From Aporrectodea caliginosa (lineage: Eukaryota > Annelida > Clitellata > Crassiclitellata > Lumbricidae): 64,000 nt of DNA. The notes under the pieces were generated by a model that saw only the letters and a list, made by a program, of their open reading frames with translations, ran no database searches and was not told where the DNA came from. Shown here piece by piece: positions 12,078 to 23,636 of this stretch. Numbering within the stretch: the stretch's first letter is position 1; every line of letters starts with the position of its first letter. Where the stretch lies: the NCBI GenBank assembly GCA_020284085.1, contig JACEVL010000467.1, forward strand, positions 1,493,501 through 1,557,500. Reading direction: 5' to 3'. The translations under genes and the position numbers were made by a program.

Positions 12078-12720
12078 ACTGAACGTAGGCCTATTTGTTC
12101 TTAGTAGAAGTCTGCCTTCGTTCCCTTGCCGAATGTCGTTCCATCTTTTGCTCCACAAATCCTGTTCATCTCTGAGCTGTTGGACCAGTTTGAAGACTGA
12201 GGGGTGGTGGCAGTTAAGAGTGTTTTGAAACGCATGGTGCCACCCTTCTATAGGGAATTGTTAGTCCGACGAAGATTATCGCCAAGACGCTCCCAAATGT
12301 TCCAAAGTGCTAGGCCCTTGCAGTGGTCACCAACCTTTAATCAGTGAGGAGACTCATTATATACCAAGTTTAGCAACTTGTGGGAGCCGCCATGGGTTTT
12401 AGGAGCACAACAGATACTAGCGGCTAGCACCATTAGCCGCTAGCGTTAATCATAAAATATAATATCATGATATAGTATATCTAAGAAAATAAAACAATTC
12501 GTAGACTTACTCATTTACTATTCTTTATGCCGTGGTTACGAACTACATGTACAGTAAGTGTCCTCCAATAGTCGTAGACAGGTGTTACGGGAAGAGGGTA
12601 ATCGTCTGACAGTTCTGCAAAGACCTCAGTAACATCTGGAAGAGGCACAAAGGCTAGCTCGAGAAACATCTTACTAAAGGCTCTAATATTCTCGTCGTTT
12701 ATGTAGGCTACAGGGCGCAT
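12078..12720 (-). pseudogene. MULE-type (Mutator-like/FLYWCH) transposase, C-terminal remnant
   Basis: A first segment (12511-12720, 69 residues) contains FLELAFVPLPDVTEVFAEL and ends near VYDYWRTLTV. After a ~180-bp gap a second segment (12078-12327) reads ALWNIWERLGDNLRRTNNSL and, after a one-base frameshift near 12258, EGWHHAFQNTLNCHHPSVF, closing at a stop near 12078. The order LAFVP..DV..AF / YDYW / W...ERL / RTNN..EGWH is what I know from the C-terminal part of MULE transposase domain proteins, in which the RTNN-EGWH block is highly conserved. The frameshift and inserted non-coding DNA (12328-12510, beginning with a hAT-like cagtggtcaccaacc) make it non-functional. The N-terminal DDE part is absent. 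Confidence 0.75.
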
Positions 12721-12751
12721 TAATTTTGTCGATTATTATATGGCGCTACTG

Positions 12752-12872
12752 TCGGGACGCATACATGTATGTCGGGGTTTTATGTTTTTTTGGCGCATTT
12801 GAGGGGCGCTTTTGTCAGGGTGCTTTTGACGGGGAGCATTTGTCAGAGGCGGTTTTGGCGGGACACCAGTAG
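12752..12872. repeat. degenerate short tandem array
   Basis: Irregular 14-17 bp units of the type gcgcttttgtcaggg recur here. Related single copies lie at 5349-5381 (reverse) and 14484-14524, so the motif is dispersed. Confidence 0.6.
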
Positions 12873-13062
12873 CTATATAGTTCACGCTCGTGCAGAGATC
12901 CCACTCAATCTTATTAATTTTGTGTCACTTTCCGGTGCATTTTGTAAGGCAATGTATATTTCATGATTATGCCTGTGTCACATATCAGGTGGACGTTGTC
13001 CTAATGAGCTTTATTTCGTCTTGTCGTATATGCCTTCGTTACTACATGTATGTGAAAACTAG

Positions 13063-13239
<177 letters not shown>

Positions 13240-13617
13240 CGTCTGTCTGTCTCTTCTCTATCTGCACATACTGGCCCAGGGAGCCACATTCGTTAGAGCC
13301 TAGGCTGCGTCCCAACTCCCATGCACCTCTGTGTGAGATGCTTGTAGGTCGTTGCTCGCTTCGCGATGCTGGCTTATTTAAGAGATTTGAATCTCGGGCT
13401 AGCACGGCCCTTGCACGGGGGCCTTAAATGACCCAATTAATTCATTGAAAAATGAGAAGGGTCGAGACCATACGGTCGCTATATAATGACGTATACATTT
13501 ACACTTTACATTGTATATATTAATTATTATAATCCTTGTTTGCGATAATACGTCATATTTCGCAGTATCAGCTGAGTCTCCTAGGCCTATTATATGGAAC
13601 AACATGAACATCTAAGC

Positions 13618-13727
13618 CCAAAACTCCGCCACTGTTCGCTTTCTGACAGTGCCAGTCCCAAGCCTGGATAAAGGAGGAGGGCGACGCTAATGGTCTTTGT
13701 TACCACACAGCTAGTCGTTAAAAGGAA

Positions 13728-13730
<3 letters not shown>
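13618..13730 (+). repeat. interspersed repeat, copy 1
   Basis: The block from gacagtgccagtcccaagcc through gcgacgctaatg to tcacacag/ccacacag is shared with 42285-42390 (same strand) and 40690-40800 (reverse). The block ends next to a (CA)n run at 13731-13761. Family not recognised. Confidence 0.7.
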
Positions 13731-13763
<33 letters not shown>

Positions 13764-13963
13764 CTACTGTAAGCCCAACGTATTTACTCTACACACCGTG
13801 TTCGGGTTATTTCAATGGCTTATGTTTATATTACTAAATATTAAATATTATAGGTAGGCTAATAACATATTTTATTGCATATTGTATTTTATATAACATA
13901 ATTACACTCCTATTATTAGGCTATCGCAGCTTTTACAGCTGGTCTTCAGGAAAACTTCTACAA

Positions 13964-14253
13964 GGACTAACAACATTGGAGAGAAGGAGGAGCAGAGGAG
14001 ATCTAATGGAAGCTTACAAGATTATCACTGGAAAGGATGCACTACAGTGGGAGAGGTTTTTTAATTAGCACCAAACAAGGCACCTCGAGGACACAGGTAT
14101 AAATTATTTAAGAAGCCAAAAGAAACATTAGGGCAGAAATTCTTCAGTGCAAGAGTAATAGACTCGTGGAATGGCTGGGATAATAGTAGGCCCTATACTG
14201 TCTCAGTGGACACTGTCACGACATTTAAGAGGAAGCTAGGGAAAACTGGATAG
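13964..14253 (+). pseudogene. CR1/jockey-like reverse transcriptase, 3' end remnant
   Basis: Translation gives LTTLERRRSRGDLMEAYKII, then a stop and frameshift near 14067, then APRGHRYKLFKKPKETLGQK, KFFSARVIDSWN and TTFKRKLGKTG before a stop. The order LERRR-RGDL-EAYKI / RGH-K / FF-RV---WN / TFK--L is the conserved C-terminal tail after the thumb of CR1-type non-LTR reverse transcriptases. Only the last ~95 codons remain and they are broken. Confidence 0.8.
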
Positions 14254-14561
14254 TAAGCATTACAGGATAATTTGCAGTGGTTCTAACACAGATTAGATGT
14301 CTTCTGAACAACTATATATAACTTATGCAAAATCTTTATTAGACCTCTTGTAGAGTTACTTACAAAGACGCCTTTACACTTTTACACATTAACAGGTAAT
14401 CCCAAAGCACCAAGTACAGGCGCTATATAATATGTATGTAGATATATAATATTCAATACATTTTAAGTTAGGCCGATATACTATCTTGTCGGGGCGCATT
14501 TGTCAGAGGCGGATTTGGCGGGTTACCAATGTGCTTCCAATATTTTATAGTATGCACTGAT

Positions 14562-15076
14562 CATAGGCGGAGACTTGGTCTTGGGTTTGGGGGGGACGGG
14601 TGAAGGAGCGGCCGAAGGACGATCGGCGAGGCGCGCAGCGCCGAGCAGGGGTGGGGTTTGGGGAGGGGAATGTGCCCCCTCCCCATCTAGAATTTTTGAA
14701 TTTCCACACTGTAATGGTAGCATTTTAAGCTGTCATCTGAAAAAAAATTGCTCTATAATTTGAGTGCTGATAGTAACCAGCTGTCACTCGTAGCTAACAT
14801 GTAGTTTGAGTCGTGTTTGAGTTTGGGAGGGGATGTGACCCCTCCCCATCTAAAATTTTTGAATTTCCACACTGTAATGGTAGCATTTTAAGATGTCATC
14901 TGAACAAAATTGCTTTATTATTTGAGTGCTGATAAGAACCAGCTGTCACTCGTAGCTATTATTATTATATTCATGAAATATTTCAGAAATATTGGGGAGG
15001 ATATAAGCAGCTCCGTCCCCCCCACCTCAAGTTTGGGGGGACCGTCCCCCCTGTCCCCCCTAAGTCTCCGCCCCTG
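14562..15076. mobile_element. hAT non-autonomous element (515 bp)
   Basis: Termini CATAGGCGGAGACTT and AAGTCTCCGCCCCTG are inverted repeats, flanked by a perfect 8-bp target duplication gcactgat (14554-14561 and 15077-15084). A segment with tgaatttccacactgtaatg is tandemly duplicated inside (14690-14800 and 14860-14955). The same segment, inverted, lies in the hAT element at 57299-59276, which shows a shared ancestry or a captured piece. Confidence 0.9.
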
Positions 15077-15729
15077 GCACTGATACATTATAATTATAGT
15101 GGGTGCATTCTTATAATACAGGCAAGTCCACTGATGCTTCGGAATTTCGAAAGGCGCTATATAAACATACATTCTAAGTGAATGAATGAATGAATGAATG
15201 AATGAATGAATGAATACGGTTGCTGTTTGACAAAATCTTTATTAGACCTTTTGTAGAGTTACTTACAAAGACGCCTTTACACTTTTACACATAAACAGCT
15301 AATTCCAAGACGCACTAGTGGACTTATTAATACGTCTCTTGCATGTTTGGCCAGTTTTGGGGAGCTCTTAATGGTGAAATCAATGTGCGGTGTACATTTG
15401 GGAAGAAGTCGGCATAGGTTGAGAATGAATGCAAGTGCTGTCGATAGATGGAACCTGTTTATTTGAGACAAAGGCCTGTTATAGACTCACTATATAGTTA
15501 GCTTAAGTAGAAATACTGTCGCGTTTGCTGGCACGCGAAGAGCAAATTGAAAGTTCGTCTGGAAAACTACATTCAATAAAATTGCCACACACGCGGAAAT
15601 GAAAAAACTCCGATCTTTGGTCCTGAATCCAATGCACAACGCAGATATATATAAGCATCTTGGTCAGCATACACTCCTGCAAAACATGTGTATGTAAGCA
15701 GATAATTATATACACGCAATTACTGGCGC

Positions 15730-15790
15730 ACGATTGTGCAGTGGTTAACGCGTTTAACTGTCACGGCAGAGATAGCGGTTCATATCTTCT
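15730..15790 (+). repeat. tRNA-like SINE head, degenerate
   Basis: An A-box-like tgtgcagtggttaacgcg is followed about 35 bp later by a B-box-like gcggttcatatc, the spacing of a tRNA gene promoter. No cloverleaf with intact acceptor pairing is evident, so a SINE remnant is more likely than a tRNA gene. Confidence 0.45.
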
Positions 15791-15891
15791 CCTCCAGGGA
15801 TGATAGATGCTTCTAAATTTCTGTTTCAATTCCATCCTTATAGGAACGAACGAGTCCATGGTCAGATAATTCAGGGCATATTTTAACTGTT

Positions 15892-16039
15892 TAAGTGGTG
15901 GGACAAAATGTCCAACGTACCACTGCTCGGATTTGTCCCACTGATTTGAATAAATGTATCGCGCGTGAGCCCGGAAAAAATTTTTCACCCTTTTTTCAAT
16001 AACAAATTTTACTCTCACCAGGTATTTGTCCCACCACTT
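15892..16039. mobile_element. small hairpin MITE-like element (148 bp)
   Basis: The ends aagtggtgggacaaa (15892-15906) and tttgtcccaccactt (16025-16039) are a perfect 15-bp inverted repeat. The frame translating through it is not convincing as a gene. Family not determined. Confidence 0.6.
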
Positions 16040-16404
16040 CAAATTCACTAAAATATGCTATGCATGGTCCAATTGGAGAGCTTTCGAAACGGCGGCAAAA
16101 CTTAAACATTAAGAATCGAACATTAGGCTTAAATCTAATTTAAATCTGCGGGTCAGTCGACAATAAATAAAAGAAAAATAAATTAAATGATATATCTATT
16201 ATGATAATAGTTAAAGCTAAAAGTTTGGAAATTAAACTTTACGGACGGTAAAAGAAGTTGGTCTAGGAACGGCAGATTGTTGAATCCGCCCATCCTAGGT
16301 ATAATTATTTTGTATACACGTGAACTGGAACAAAGTGAACGGCTCATGCGTATTAGTACTTATAAGCTGTTGTATAAAATCGTCTCTAGCTGACACCAGT
16401 CTAG

Positions 16405-16802
16405 TTAGACAGGTGTGGTGATCTTCGAGTGCCTGACATCTGGCATCGTTTGGATGACCTCTGGCATCAGTCGGTGGTCAGCGTGGTGATGCTGCTGATT
16501 AGGCTGCTGCTGCTGATCCTGGGAACCGGGCTGCTGCTGTGACTGAGGAAAGGTGGTGTCCTTGACGGCGTCCACCCGCCGTCGACGGGGCATCCGTCGC
16601 AGGTAGAGCGAGATGTTGTTGACTGAGGCGACCATGGAGGCGATGAAGGACATTGCGATGAAGTAGAAGGCCCATCCGTAGCGGTAGGAGAAGCCCTCCA
16701 CCTCCGATGACGAGGACGAGGACGTCATCGACTTCTTGCGGTGAGAGACCTCGTCGTTGACGGCGGAGATGTAGAAGATGACCCCGATCGCCAAAGACAG
16801 CG
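16405..16802 (-). CDS. CACNG-like: TARP/CACNG-like terminal exon, distal copy
   Basis: This is one of two copies of the last coding exon of a claudin-fold auxiliary subunit (voltage-gated calcium channel gamma/TARP family), a four-helix membrane protein that modifies AMPA-receptor or calcium-channel trafficking and gating. The exon starts after the acceptor cttccag, two bases into a codon; the donor exon at 21585 ends with one base, so the joined codon is GCG (Ala). The 131 residues contain TM3 (LSLAIGVIFYISAVNDEV), a loop with a Ser run, the family signature FSYRYGWAFYF, TM4 to ISLYLRR, a basic RRRR patch, a Gln/His-rich tail and the C-terminal PDZ ligand TTPV, as in mammalian stargazin. The apparent Met start at 16815 is intronic. 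It encodes the same protein as 18912-19309; a silent G/A change and a TAA versus TAG stop separate them. It may be an unused or alternative last exon. Confidence 0.88.
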
Positions 16803-16899
16803 CTGGAAGAGTCACATATCAATCATTCAATCGATCGACTACTCAAATAATCGATCCATCAATCGTTCGCTCGTTCGTTCATTTATTCAGTCAGTCAGT

Positions 16900-18207
16900 C
16901 AGGACCGTTTTATCCACTAGGCACAGTAGGCACTGTGCCTAGGGCCCACGAACATTTTAGGGGCCCACGAAAGTCTGAAAATGAGATATTGAAAAAATAA
17001 TTGTAATGATTGAATTTGACACAAAAATGCAAGAAATTTCAAATTCTACTTTAATAATTTTTATAATTGTACTGAAACAAGTTAACTTTTATGCTTATTA
17101 ATAAAAAGTTAAGTTAACCTGTGCAACAGCATAATATAGGAAACTATGTGAACTTTTAAATTACGGCTCTTAATTTGCATTAGCAAGATCACATATAACG
17201 TCTTCAAATTAATGTCATTTGCCCTCCAGTGATGAGTAATTAAGATTTCTTAACAAATTAATTAGAATTAGCATTACTTCGAATTTCATAATTAGTATTA
17301 GCTTTACCATTTTTGGTATAACTAATTAATTAGAATTAAAATTAACGCTGAACTAATTAACTAGAATTAGTTTCTGGCGTCAGAATACAAACGACTCAAA
17401 AAATTTCTATTGCCAGTTAAGCGTTCAATCTATTAGGCAAATATTTCAGATTATGATGAAACTCAAATTTCAATGATCTTTATCCAATGTCTTCTTATTA
17501 CTGTGCAACATATTTATATTTATTTGAGATCGGACTTGCACATTGGAATTATCATGAGTTCTAAAGTATTGTCTTCGAGCCTGTTTCTTTGCTCATTTGT
17601 AACAAATCTTGCAAAAGCAAATTCTTACAACATAATGTTTCAGATGCAGCTGGAAAACGCTGAGAAATCTCATAATTATTATTTTCTTACTAGAAGCTTA
17701 GAATGTAATTGCTAAAACAGACACGTAGGCCCTACTATTCAATTAATTTTACTTTGCTGTTGGATTCTTTTATGTAGGCTCTACTTAAATTTTTCATAAA
17801 CACATCTCATTCTCATAACAAAAGGCAATTCTTCCTTGAAAGATATCATAAAAAACTAAAAACTCAAGTAAATTGGTTGATGTTTATTAGTCACATGGAA
17901 GCATCGAGCAAAAAGTAAGTAAAGAAATATGTAGGCAAGGTAACTATGAAGCTAATTATGGAATTTTAATTAGATTTAGACAACTTTTAATTAGCAGTTT
18001 AATTAGAATTAGCAACATTTTTGTTACTTATTAATTAGAATTAGAATTTAGCTACCAATCGAATTAATTAGCTACTTAATTAATTTCTAATTAATTAGTT
18101 ACCCATCACTGGTTCCCGCATTAACTCGCTTTTAATTCAAGAACGGGCAGTTGGGGCCTACGAATGCAATAGTGCCTAGGGCCTACGACGACCTTAAAAC
18201 GGCCCTG
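16900..18207 (+). mobile_element. hAT element 2 (1.3 kb)
   Basis: Termini CAGGACCGTTTTA and TAAAACGGCCCTG are flanked by perfect 8-bp duplications cagtcagt (16892-16899, 18208-18215). The termini are extended by a palindromic subterminal block (ctaggcacagtaggcactgt). The interior is AT-rich with many ttaattag motifs and no transposase. Confidence 0.92.
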
Positions 18208-18911
18208 CAGTCAGTCGCTCTTTCATTAGTCATGAGCCGGTAATTTGGCAAACTAGTCCTTTAGTCCTTTCTATTTTCTTCTTTTCTTTCTTGTAATTGC
18301 AATTGTAATTGTAATTGAACATATGTATAGCATAGCGCTACTCCGAGATTCAGAGGCGCTCCCGACACAGGACAAATAAGATGGTGTTAGGTTTTTCCGC
18401 TTACTTCCGGCGCTTCCTTTTTCCTTGTTTCCTCCTTCTTCTTTCCTTCCGCCGTTCCTTTATATCTTCCTTCCTTCCTTCCTTTCGTTCTTCTCCTTCC
18501 TTCCTTTCTTCTATTCTTCAAGCCTTTCGTCCTTTCTTCTTGCATTTCTTCCTTCTCTCCCTTCATGCTATGCATGGTCCAATTGGAGAGCTTTCGAAAC
18601 GGCGGCAAAACTTAAACATTAAGAATCGAACATTAGGCTTAAATCTAATTTAAATCTGCGGGTCAGTCGACAATAAATAAAAGAAAAATAAATTAAATGA
18701 TATATCTATTATGACAGTTAAAGTTAAAAGTTTGGAAATTAAACATTACGGACGGTAAAAGAAGTTGGTCTAGGAACGGCAGATTGTTGAATCCGCCCAT
18801 CCTAGGTATAATTATTTTGTATACACGTGAACTGGAACAAAGTGAACGGCTCATGCGTATTAGTACTTATAAGCTGTTGTATAAAATCGTCTCTAGCTGA
18901 CACCAGTCTAG

Positions 18912-19309
18912 CTAGACAGGTGTGGTGATCTTCGAGTGCCTGACATCTGGCATCGTTTGGATGACCTCTGGCATCAGTCGGTGGTCAGCGTGGTGATGCT
19001 GCTGATTAGGCTGCTGCTGCTGATCCTGGGAACCGGGCTGCTGCTGTGACTGAGGAAAGGTGGTGTCCTTGACGGCATCCACCCGCCGTCGACGGGGCAT
19101 CCGTCGCAGGTAGAGCGAGATGTTGTTGACTGAGGCGACCATGGAGGCGATGAAGGACATTGCGATGAAGTAGAAGGCCCATCCGTAGCGGTAGGAGAAG
19201 CCCTCCACCTCCGATGACGAGGACGAGGACGTCATCGACTTCTTGCGGTGAGAGACCTCGTCGTTGACGGCGGAGATGTAGAAGATGACCCCGATCGCCA
19301 AAGACAGCG
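18912..19309 (-). CDS. CACNG-like: TARP/CACNG-like terminal exon, proximal copy
   Basis: This is the first terminal exon met by a transcript from the exon at 21585-21725, with an intron of about 2.3 kb. Acceptor, phase and all 131 encoded residues equal those of the distal copy. The exon carries TM3, the YRYGWAFYF signature, TM4, a basic juxtamembrane patch, a cytoplasmic Gln/His-rich tail and the TTPV PDZ ligand. The NDEV motif after TM3 recalls the gamma-5/gamma-7 branch, while TTPV recalls the gamma-2 (stargazin) branch; I infer an invertebrate member that predates or mixes these features. The stop is TAG here. The proximal copy is the likelier default exon by distance, but sequence alone cannot show usage. 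Confidence 0.9.
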
Positions 19310-19406
19310 CTGGAAGAGTCACATATCAATCATTCAATCGATCGACTACTCAAATAATCGATCCATCAATCGTTCGCTCGTTCGTTCATTTATTCAGTCA
19401 GTCAGT

Positions 19407-20714
19407 CAGGACCGTTTTATCCACTAGGCACAGTAGGCACTGTGCCTAGGGCCCACGAACATTTTAGGGGCCCACGAAAGTCTGAAAATGAGATATTGAA
19501 AAAATAATTGTAATGATTGAATTTGACACGAAAATGAAAGAAATTTCAAATTCTACTTTAATAATTTTTATAATTGTACTGAAACAAGTTAACTTTTATG
19601 CTTATTAATAAAAAGTTAAGTTAACCTGTGCAACAGCATAATATAGGAAACTATGTGAACTTTTAAATTACGGCTCTTAATTTGCATTAGCAAGATCACA
19701 TATAACGTCTTCAAATTAATGTCATTTGCCCTCCAGTGATGAGTAATTAAGATTTCTTAACAAATTAATTAGAATTAGCATTACTTCGAATTTCATAATT
19801 AGTATTAGCTTTACCATTTTTGGTATAACTAATTAATTAGAATTAAAATTAACGCTGAACTAATTAACTAGAATTAGTTTCTGGCGTCAGAATACAAACG
19901 ACTCAAAAAATTTCTATTGCCAGTTAAGCGTTCAATCTATTAGGCAAATATTTCAGATTATGATGAAACTCAAATTTCAATGATCTTTATCCAGTTTCTT
20001 CTTATTACTGTGCAACATATTTATATTTATTTGAGATCGGACTTGCACATTGGAATTATCATGAGTTCTAAAGTATTGTCTTCGAGCCTGTTTCTTTGCT
20101 CATTTGTAACAAATCTTGCAAAAGCAAATTCTTACAACATAATGTTTCAGATGCAGCTGGAAAACGCTGAGAAATCTCATAATTATTATTTTCTTACTAG
20201 AAGCTTAGAATGTAATTGCTAAAACAGACACGTAGGCCCTACTATTCAATTAATTTTACTTTGCTGTTGGATTCTTTTATGTAGGCTCTACTTAAATTTT
20301 TCATAAACACATCTCATTCTCATAACAAAAGGCAATTCTTCCTTGAAAGATATCATAAAAAACTAAAAACTCAAGTAAATTGGTTGATGTTTATTAGTCA
20401 CATGGAAGCATCGAGCAAAAAGTAAGTAAAGAAATATGTAGGCAAGGTAACTATGAAGCTAATTATGGAATTTTAATTAGATTTAGACAACTTTTAATTA
20501 GCAGTTTAATTAGAATTAGCAACATTTTTGTTACTTATTAATTAGAATTAGAATTTAGCTACCAATCGAATTAATTAGCTACTTAATTAATTTCTAATTA
20601 ATTAGTTACCCATCACTGGTTCCCGCATTAACTCGCTTTTAATTCAAGAACGGGCAGTTGGGGCCTACGAATGCAATAGTGCCTAGGGCCTACGACGACC
20701 TTAAAACGGCCCTG
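19407..20714 (+). mobile_element. hAT element 3 (1.3 kb, copied by duplication)
   Basis: Near-identical to hAT element 2, with the same flanking cagtcagt duplications (19399-19406, 20715-20722) and the same neighbouring sequence. It therefore arose by the segmental duplication and not by a second insertion. Confidence 0.92.
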
Positions 20715-21584
20715 CAGTCAGTCGCTCTTTCATTAGTCATGAGCCGGTAATTTGGTAAACTATTCCTTTAGTCCTTTCTTTCTTCTTCTTTTCCTTCTTG
20801 TAATTGTAATTGTAATTGAAAATACATTTTGAATAGAGCCACTCAGAGATTCATAGGCGCTCCCGACACAGGGCTCTGACAAATAAGATGGTGTTAGGCG
20901 TTTCCGCTTCCTTCTGGCCCTTCCTTCTTCCTTGTTTCCTCCTTTCTTCTTTCCTTCCGCCGTTCATTTATATCTTCCTTCCTTCCTTCCTTTCGTTCTT
21001 CTCCTTCTTTCCATCCTTCCTTTCTTCTTTTCTTCAAGCCTTTCATCCTTTCTTCTTGCATTTATTCCTTCCTTTCTTCCTTCCCTCCCTTCTTCATACC
21101 TTTCGTCATTTATTCTAATCCTCGTATTTTTCATAAATTACATATCTGCGAAGGTTATCTATAATTATACTTGAAGCCATTTTCGGTCATTCTTTCGGCT
21201 TAAATAAAAACCGCCAGGTAGAATTCGTGGCTTATTCCTCGCGTCTGATATTCCACCTTCAAAAATGTCGGTGTCAGGAAACCGTGTCCAGTGTCTTATC
21301 TCTATATAATACCTAAAGTTCTTTCGGACTGATCTGTTTCTGGTCGACATGGCGAGATTATTAATCTCCAGTAGATTTGCATGTATGTATAATATATATG
21401 TATGTACTTTTTCTTGGGTGTATATATGTATGGCTGTCTGTATGTGTGTGCCTATGTCTAGCACTTTACATAACGCGCTTTGAAAACCTCAAAAAGGACC
21501 TATCTATCAGATCTAAAATAGTGCGTCTTAATGTTCAGGGCATGCAGGGACCATATTCTGTTAATGAAATTGCTGAAAATTTAC
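20715..21584. other. intron of the TARP-like gene
   Basis: This holds the CT-rich end of the duplication to about 21095 and then unique AT-rich sequence. No further exon is seen. A (TGTA)-like run is present at about 21380-21430. Confidence 0.6.
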
Positions 21585-21725
21585 CGGAACTGATGTAGAG
21601 AACAGCCGCTAAGAGCGACCGGATGTCGCTGTCTCGACTTCCGTTACCCAGCATGCTCAGCCCGAGAGCAGTCGTCATGATGACGAGGCTGCTGACAATG
21701 ACCGGTGAAGACTTCCGTATGGCGC
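21585..21725 (-). CDS. CACNG-like: TARP/CACNG-like internal exon with TM2
   Basis: The minus strand between acceptor tttactgtaag and donor TCCG|gtaaat is a 141-bp open exon. It encodes AIRKSSPVIVSSLVIMTTAL, GLSMLGNGSRDSDIRSLLA and AVLYISS. This matches the TM2 region of CACNG/TARP proteins, where TM2 is followed by a short loop and the start of TM3. The 141-bp length and phase-1 boundaries agree with what I recall for the corresponding vertebrate exon. Spliced to either terminal exon it continues in frame into LSLAIGVIFYISA. The 5' exons (TM1 and the large extracellular loop) were not found in the window; they may be short and hidden in the 22-33 kb repeats, or lie elsewhere. Confidence 0.88.
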
Positions 21726-21764
21726 CTTACAGTAAACAAACGACAAATGAGAGAGACAGACATA

Positions 21765-21795
21765 CAACATATATATATATTTATACATACATGTG

Positions 21796-21840
<45 letters not shown>

Positions 21841-22340
21841 TCCCGTGATGGGACTAATAGGGTAAGGGAGGGAAGTCGTCGGACCGTTTCTCGATCGACA
21901 CGACAAGAATTTTAATTCAGAAGATTTGTTTCTTTGGTTTTGCAAATGACGATTTTGGTGTTTTTGCTGTGTTGATATAATATGTTTGTGACAAATCACA
22001 GTTAGGAGAACGGGCGTAGTATTGCATAACCAATATAAATGTGAGGCCGGAAGTCCTGTCCAACTGCAATAGATCGAGGGTAGGGCTGGGCTGGACTCAC
22101 CCCGCATCGAGAAGTTATGTCCGGTATATATCGATATTAATGTATGTATGTCTGTATGTACGTACGTATATATGTATATATGTATTGTATGTATGTATGA
22201 ATATATGTATATATTTATATATGTATGTATATATGTATGTATGTATGTATGTATGCATGTATGTTCGTATGTATGTGTGTGTATGTATGTGTGCATAGAA
22301 GTATATGTATGTATGCATAAATTATATGTATATATCTATA
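21765..22340. repeat. (TA)n and (TGTA)n tracts
   Basis: A (TA)n run lies at about 21800-21838 and degenerate TGTA repeats at about 22140-22320, with unique sequence between. Long Tyr/Val/Cys frames are artefacts. Confidence 0.85.
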
Positions 22341-22354
22341 CATTAGACAATAGA

Positions 22355-22647
22355 CAGCGCTTTTTCAGACGGAACGCTCCGGAACGGCGTTCCGGAACCT
22401 TTTTTCAGCTATTAAAAAATAATTTTGTTAATTAAATGTTTAATAAAAAATTAATTAGTTTTAATTAAATTTTTAATTAAAAAACTAATCAGTTACTTTC
22501 ATTTCAGTGTTTTCAGTGTTCATTGATATTGATAAACATAAAATAAAAATATTAGCATGAAATATGCCCCTACGGTTCACCGAACCCTCCCATAATAATT
22601 GTTCTGAATTCGTTCAGTTCCGGAACCTTTTTCTAGAAAAAGCATTG
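22355..22647. mobile_element. MITE-like element with GGAACG palindromes
   Basis: The ends cagcgctttttcaga and ctagaaaaagcattg form an imperfect inverted repeat. Inside both ends are ggaacg/cgttcc palindromes, and the centre is AT-rich. No clean target duplication was seen. Similar GGAACG-rich sequence occurs at 49046-49155. Confidence 0.5.
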
Positions 22648-23015
22648 TATATATAACATCAATTGTCCCGATGACCGTTTTAGATGTTTTAGCACAAAAA
22701 TGGCGCCTTTGACGTCAGACCATTACTCCATTTTTGTTGCACTGCGGTATTTTGTGAGCATGCGCATTGTTGGGGTCATGGCACGGGTCACTGAGCTATT
22801 CAGCAACCGTCGAGATTCGCAGCATCTGGATTTATATAGCGCCTGGTCCCAGGTCGCACATTTTTCCTGGCGATGAGCCGCGCTGCCAACGCCTCCATTA
22901 CGAAGGACGTTGTCTCGAAATATATCACGCTATATTATCTCTATTGCCTTTTGTCTGCAATGCACCCGGCATGTGTTCGTCTCTCTGTGCGTGCCTGTCT
23001 GTGTGCGTGACTGTG

Positions 23016-23124
<109 letters not shown>

Positions 23125-23576
23125 GTGCATATGTCTATGGCTGTTCGTGCAGGATTGGCTGTTTCTGTGAGTCTGTGCTTCTGTCTGTGTGGCTGTCCGT
23201 GTGTTTTTGCGTCCGCTTGTTTTTGTATCTGTTTGTTTGTCTGACTGCCTATGTGTCTTTATGCCTCTCTGTTTCTATGTATGTCTGTATGTCTGTTCGT
23301 TTGTCTATCCACCCGTCTCTTCAACCAGCTAAATATATCATACACAACATAGCAATCGTATTTCGGTATTCGGAAGATGTTTGCGCTTATGAGCATAAAT
23401 TATGTGCTTCTGTCTATCTGTGTCCGTGCTAGAAATGAACCCATATTTTTCGACATGTCAGTGCAGAAAACATGAAATAAAAAACTCGACATAATATGCT
23501 CCTTAATGGGCTTCCCTATATTAATGTATTCATGAGCTTTTGTTGGCAAAACTCATGTACTATCCGGGTTACCGGT

Positions 23577-23636
23577 TCCTGCAGGATCTTTAGGTTCCTG
23601 CAGGATCTGTAGGTTCCTGCAGGATCTGTAGGTCCT
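23577..23636. repeat. 22-bp tandem repeat, 3 units
   Basis: The unit ttcctgcaggatctgtagg is repeated three times; each copy contains the palindrome cctgcagg. Confidence 0.9.

Larger units (their letters stand above)
16055..18564. repeat. 2.5 kb tandem duplication, copy 1 (distal TARP exon)
   Basis: This segment starts at atgctatgcatggtccaatt and repeats directly at 18565. It includes a TARP terminal exon, its 3' flank and a whole hAT element. The offset between copies is 2,507-2,510 bp. The non-coding end (18215-18560) has clearly diverged from its partner, while the exon has not. Confidence 0.95.
18565..21095. repeat. 2.5 kb tandem duplication, copy 2 (proximal TARP exon)
   Basis: Direct repeat of 16055-18564. 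Similarity fades in the CT-rich stretch near 21090. The last ~370 bp carries many substitutions and indels against copy 1, so the duplication is not brand new. Confidence 0.95.
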
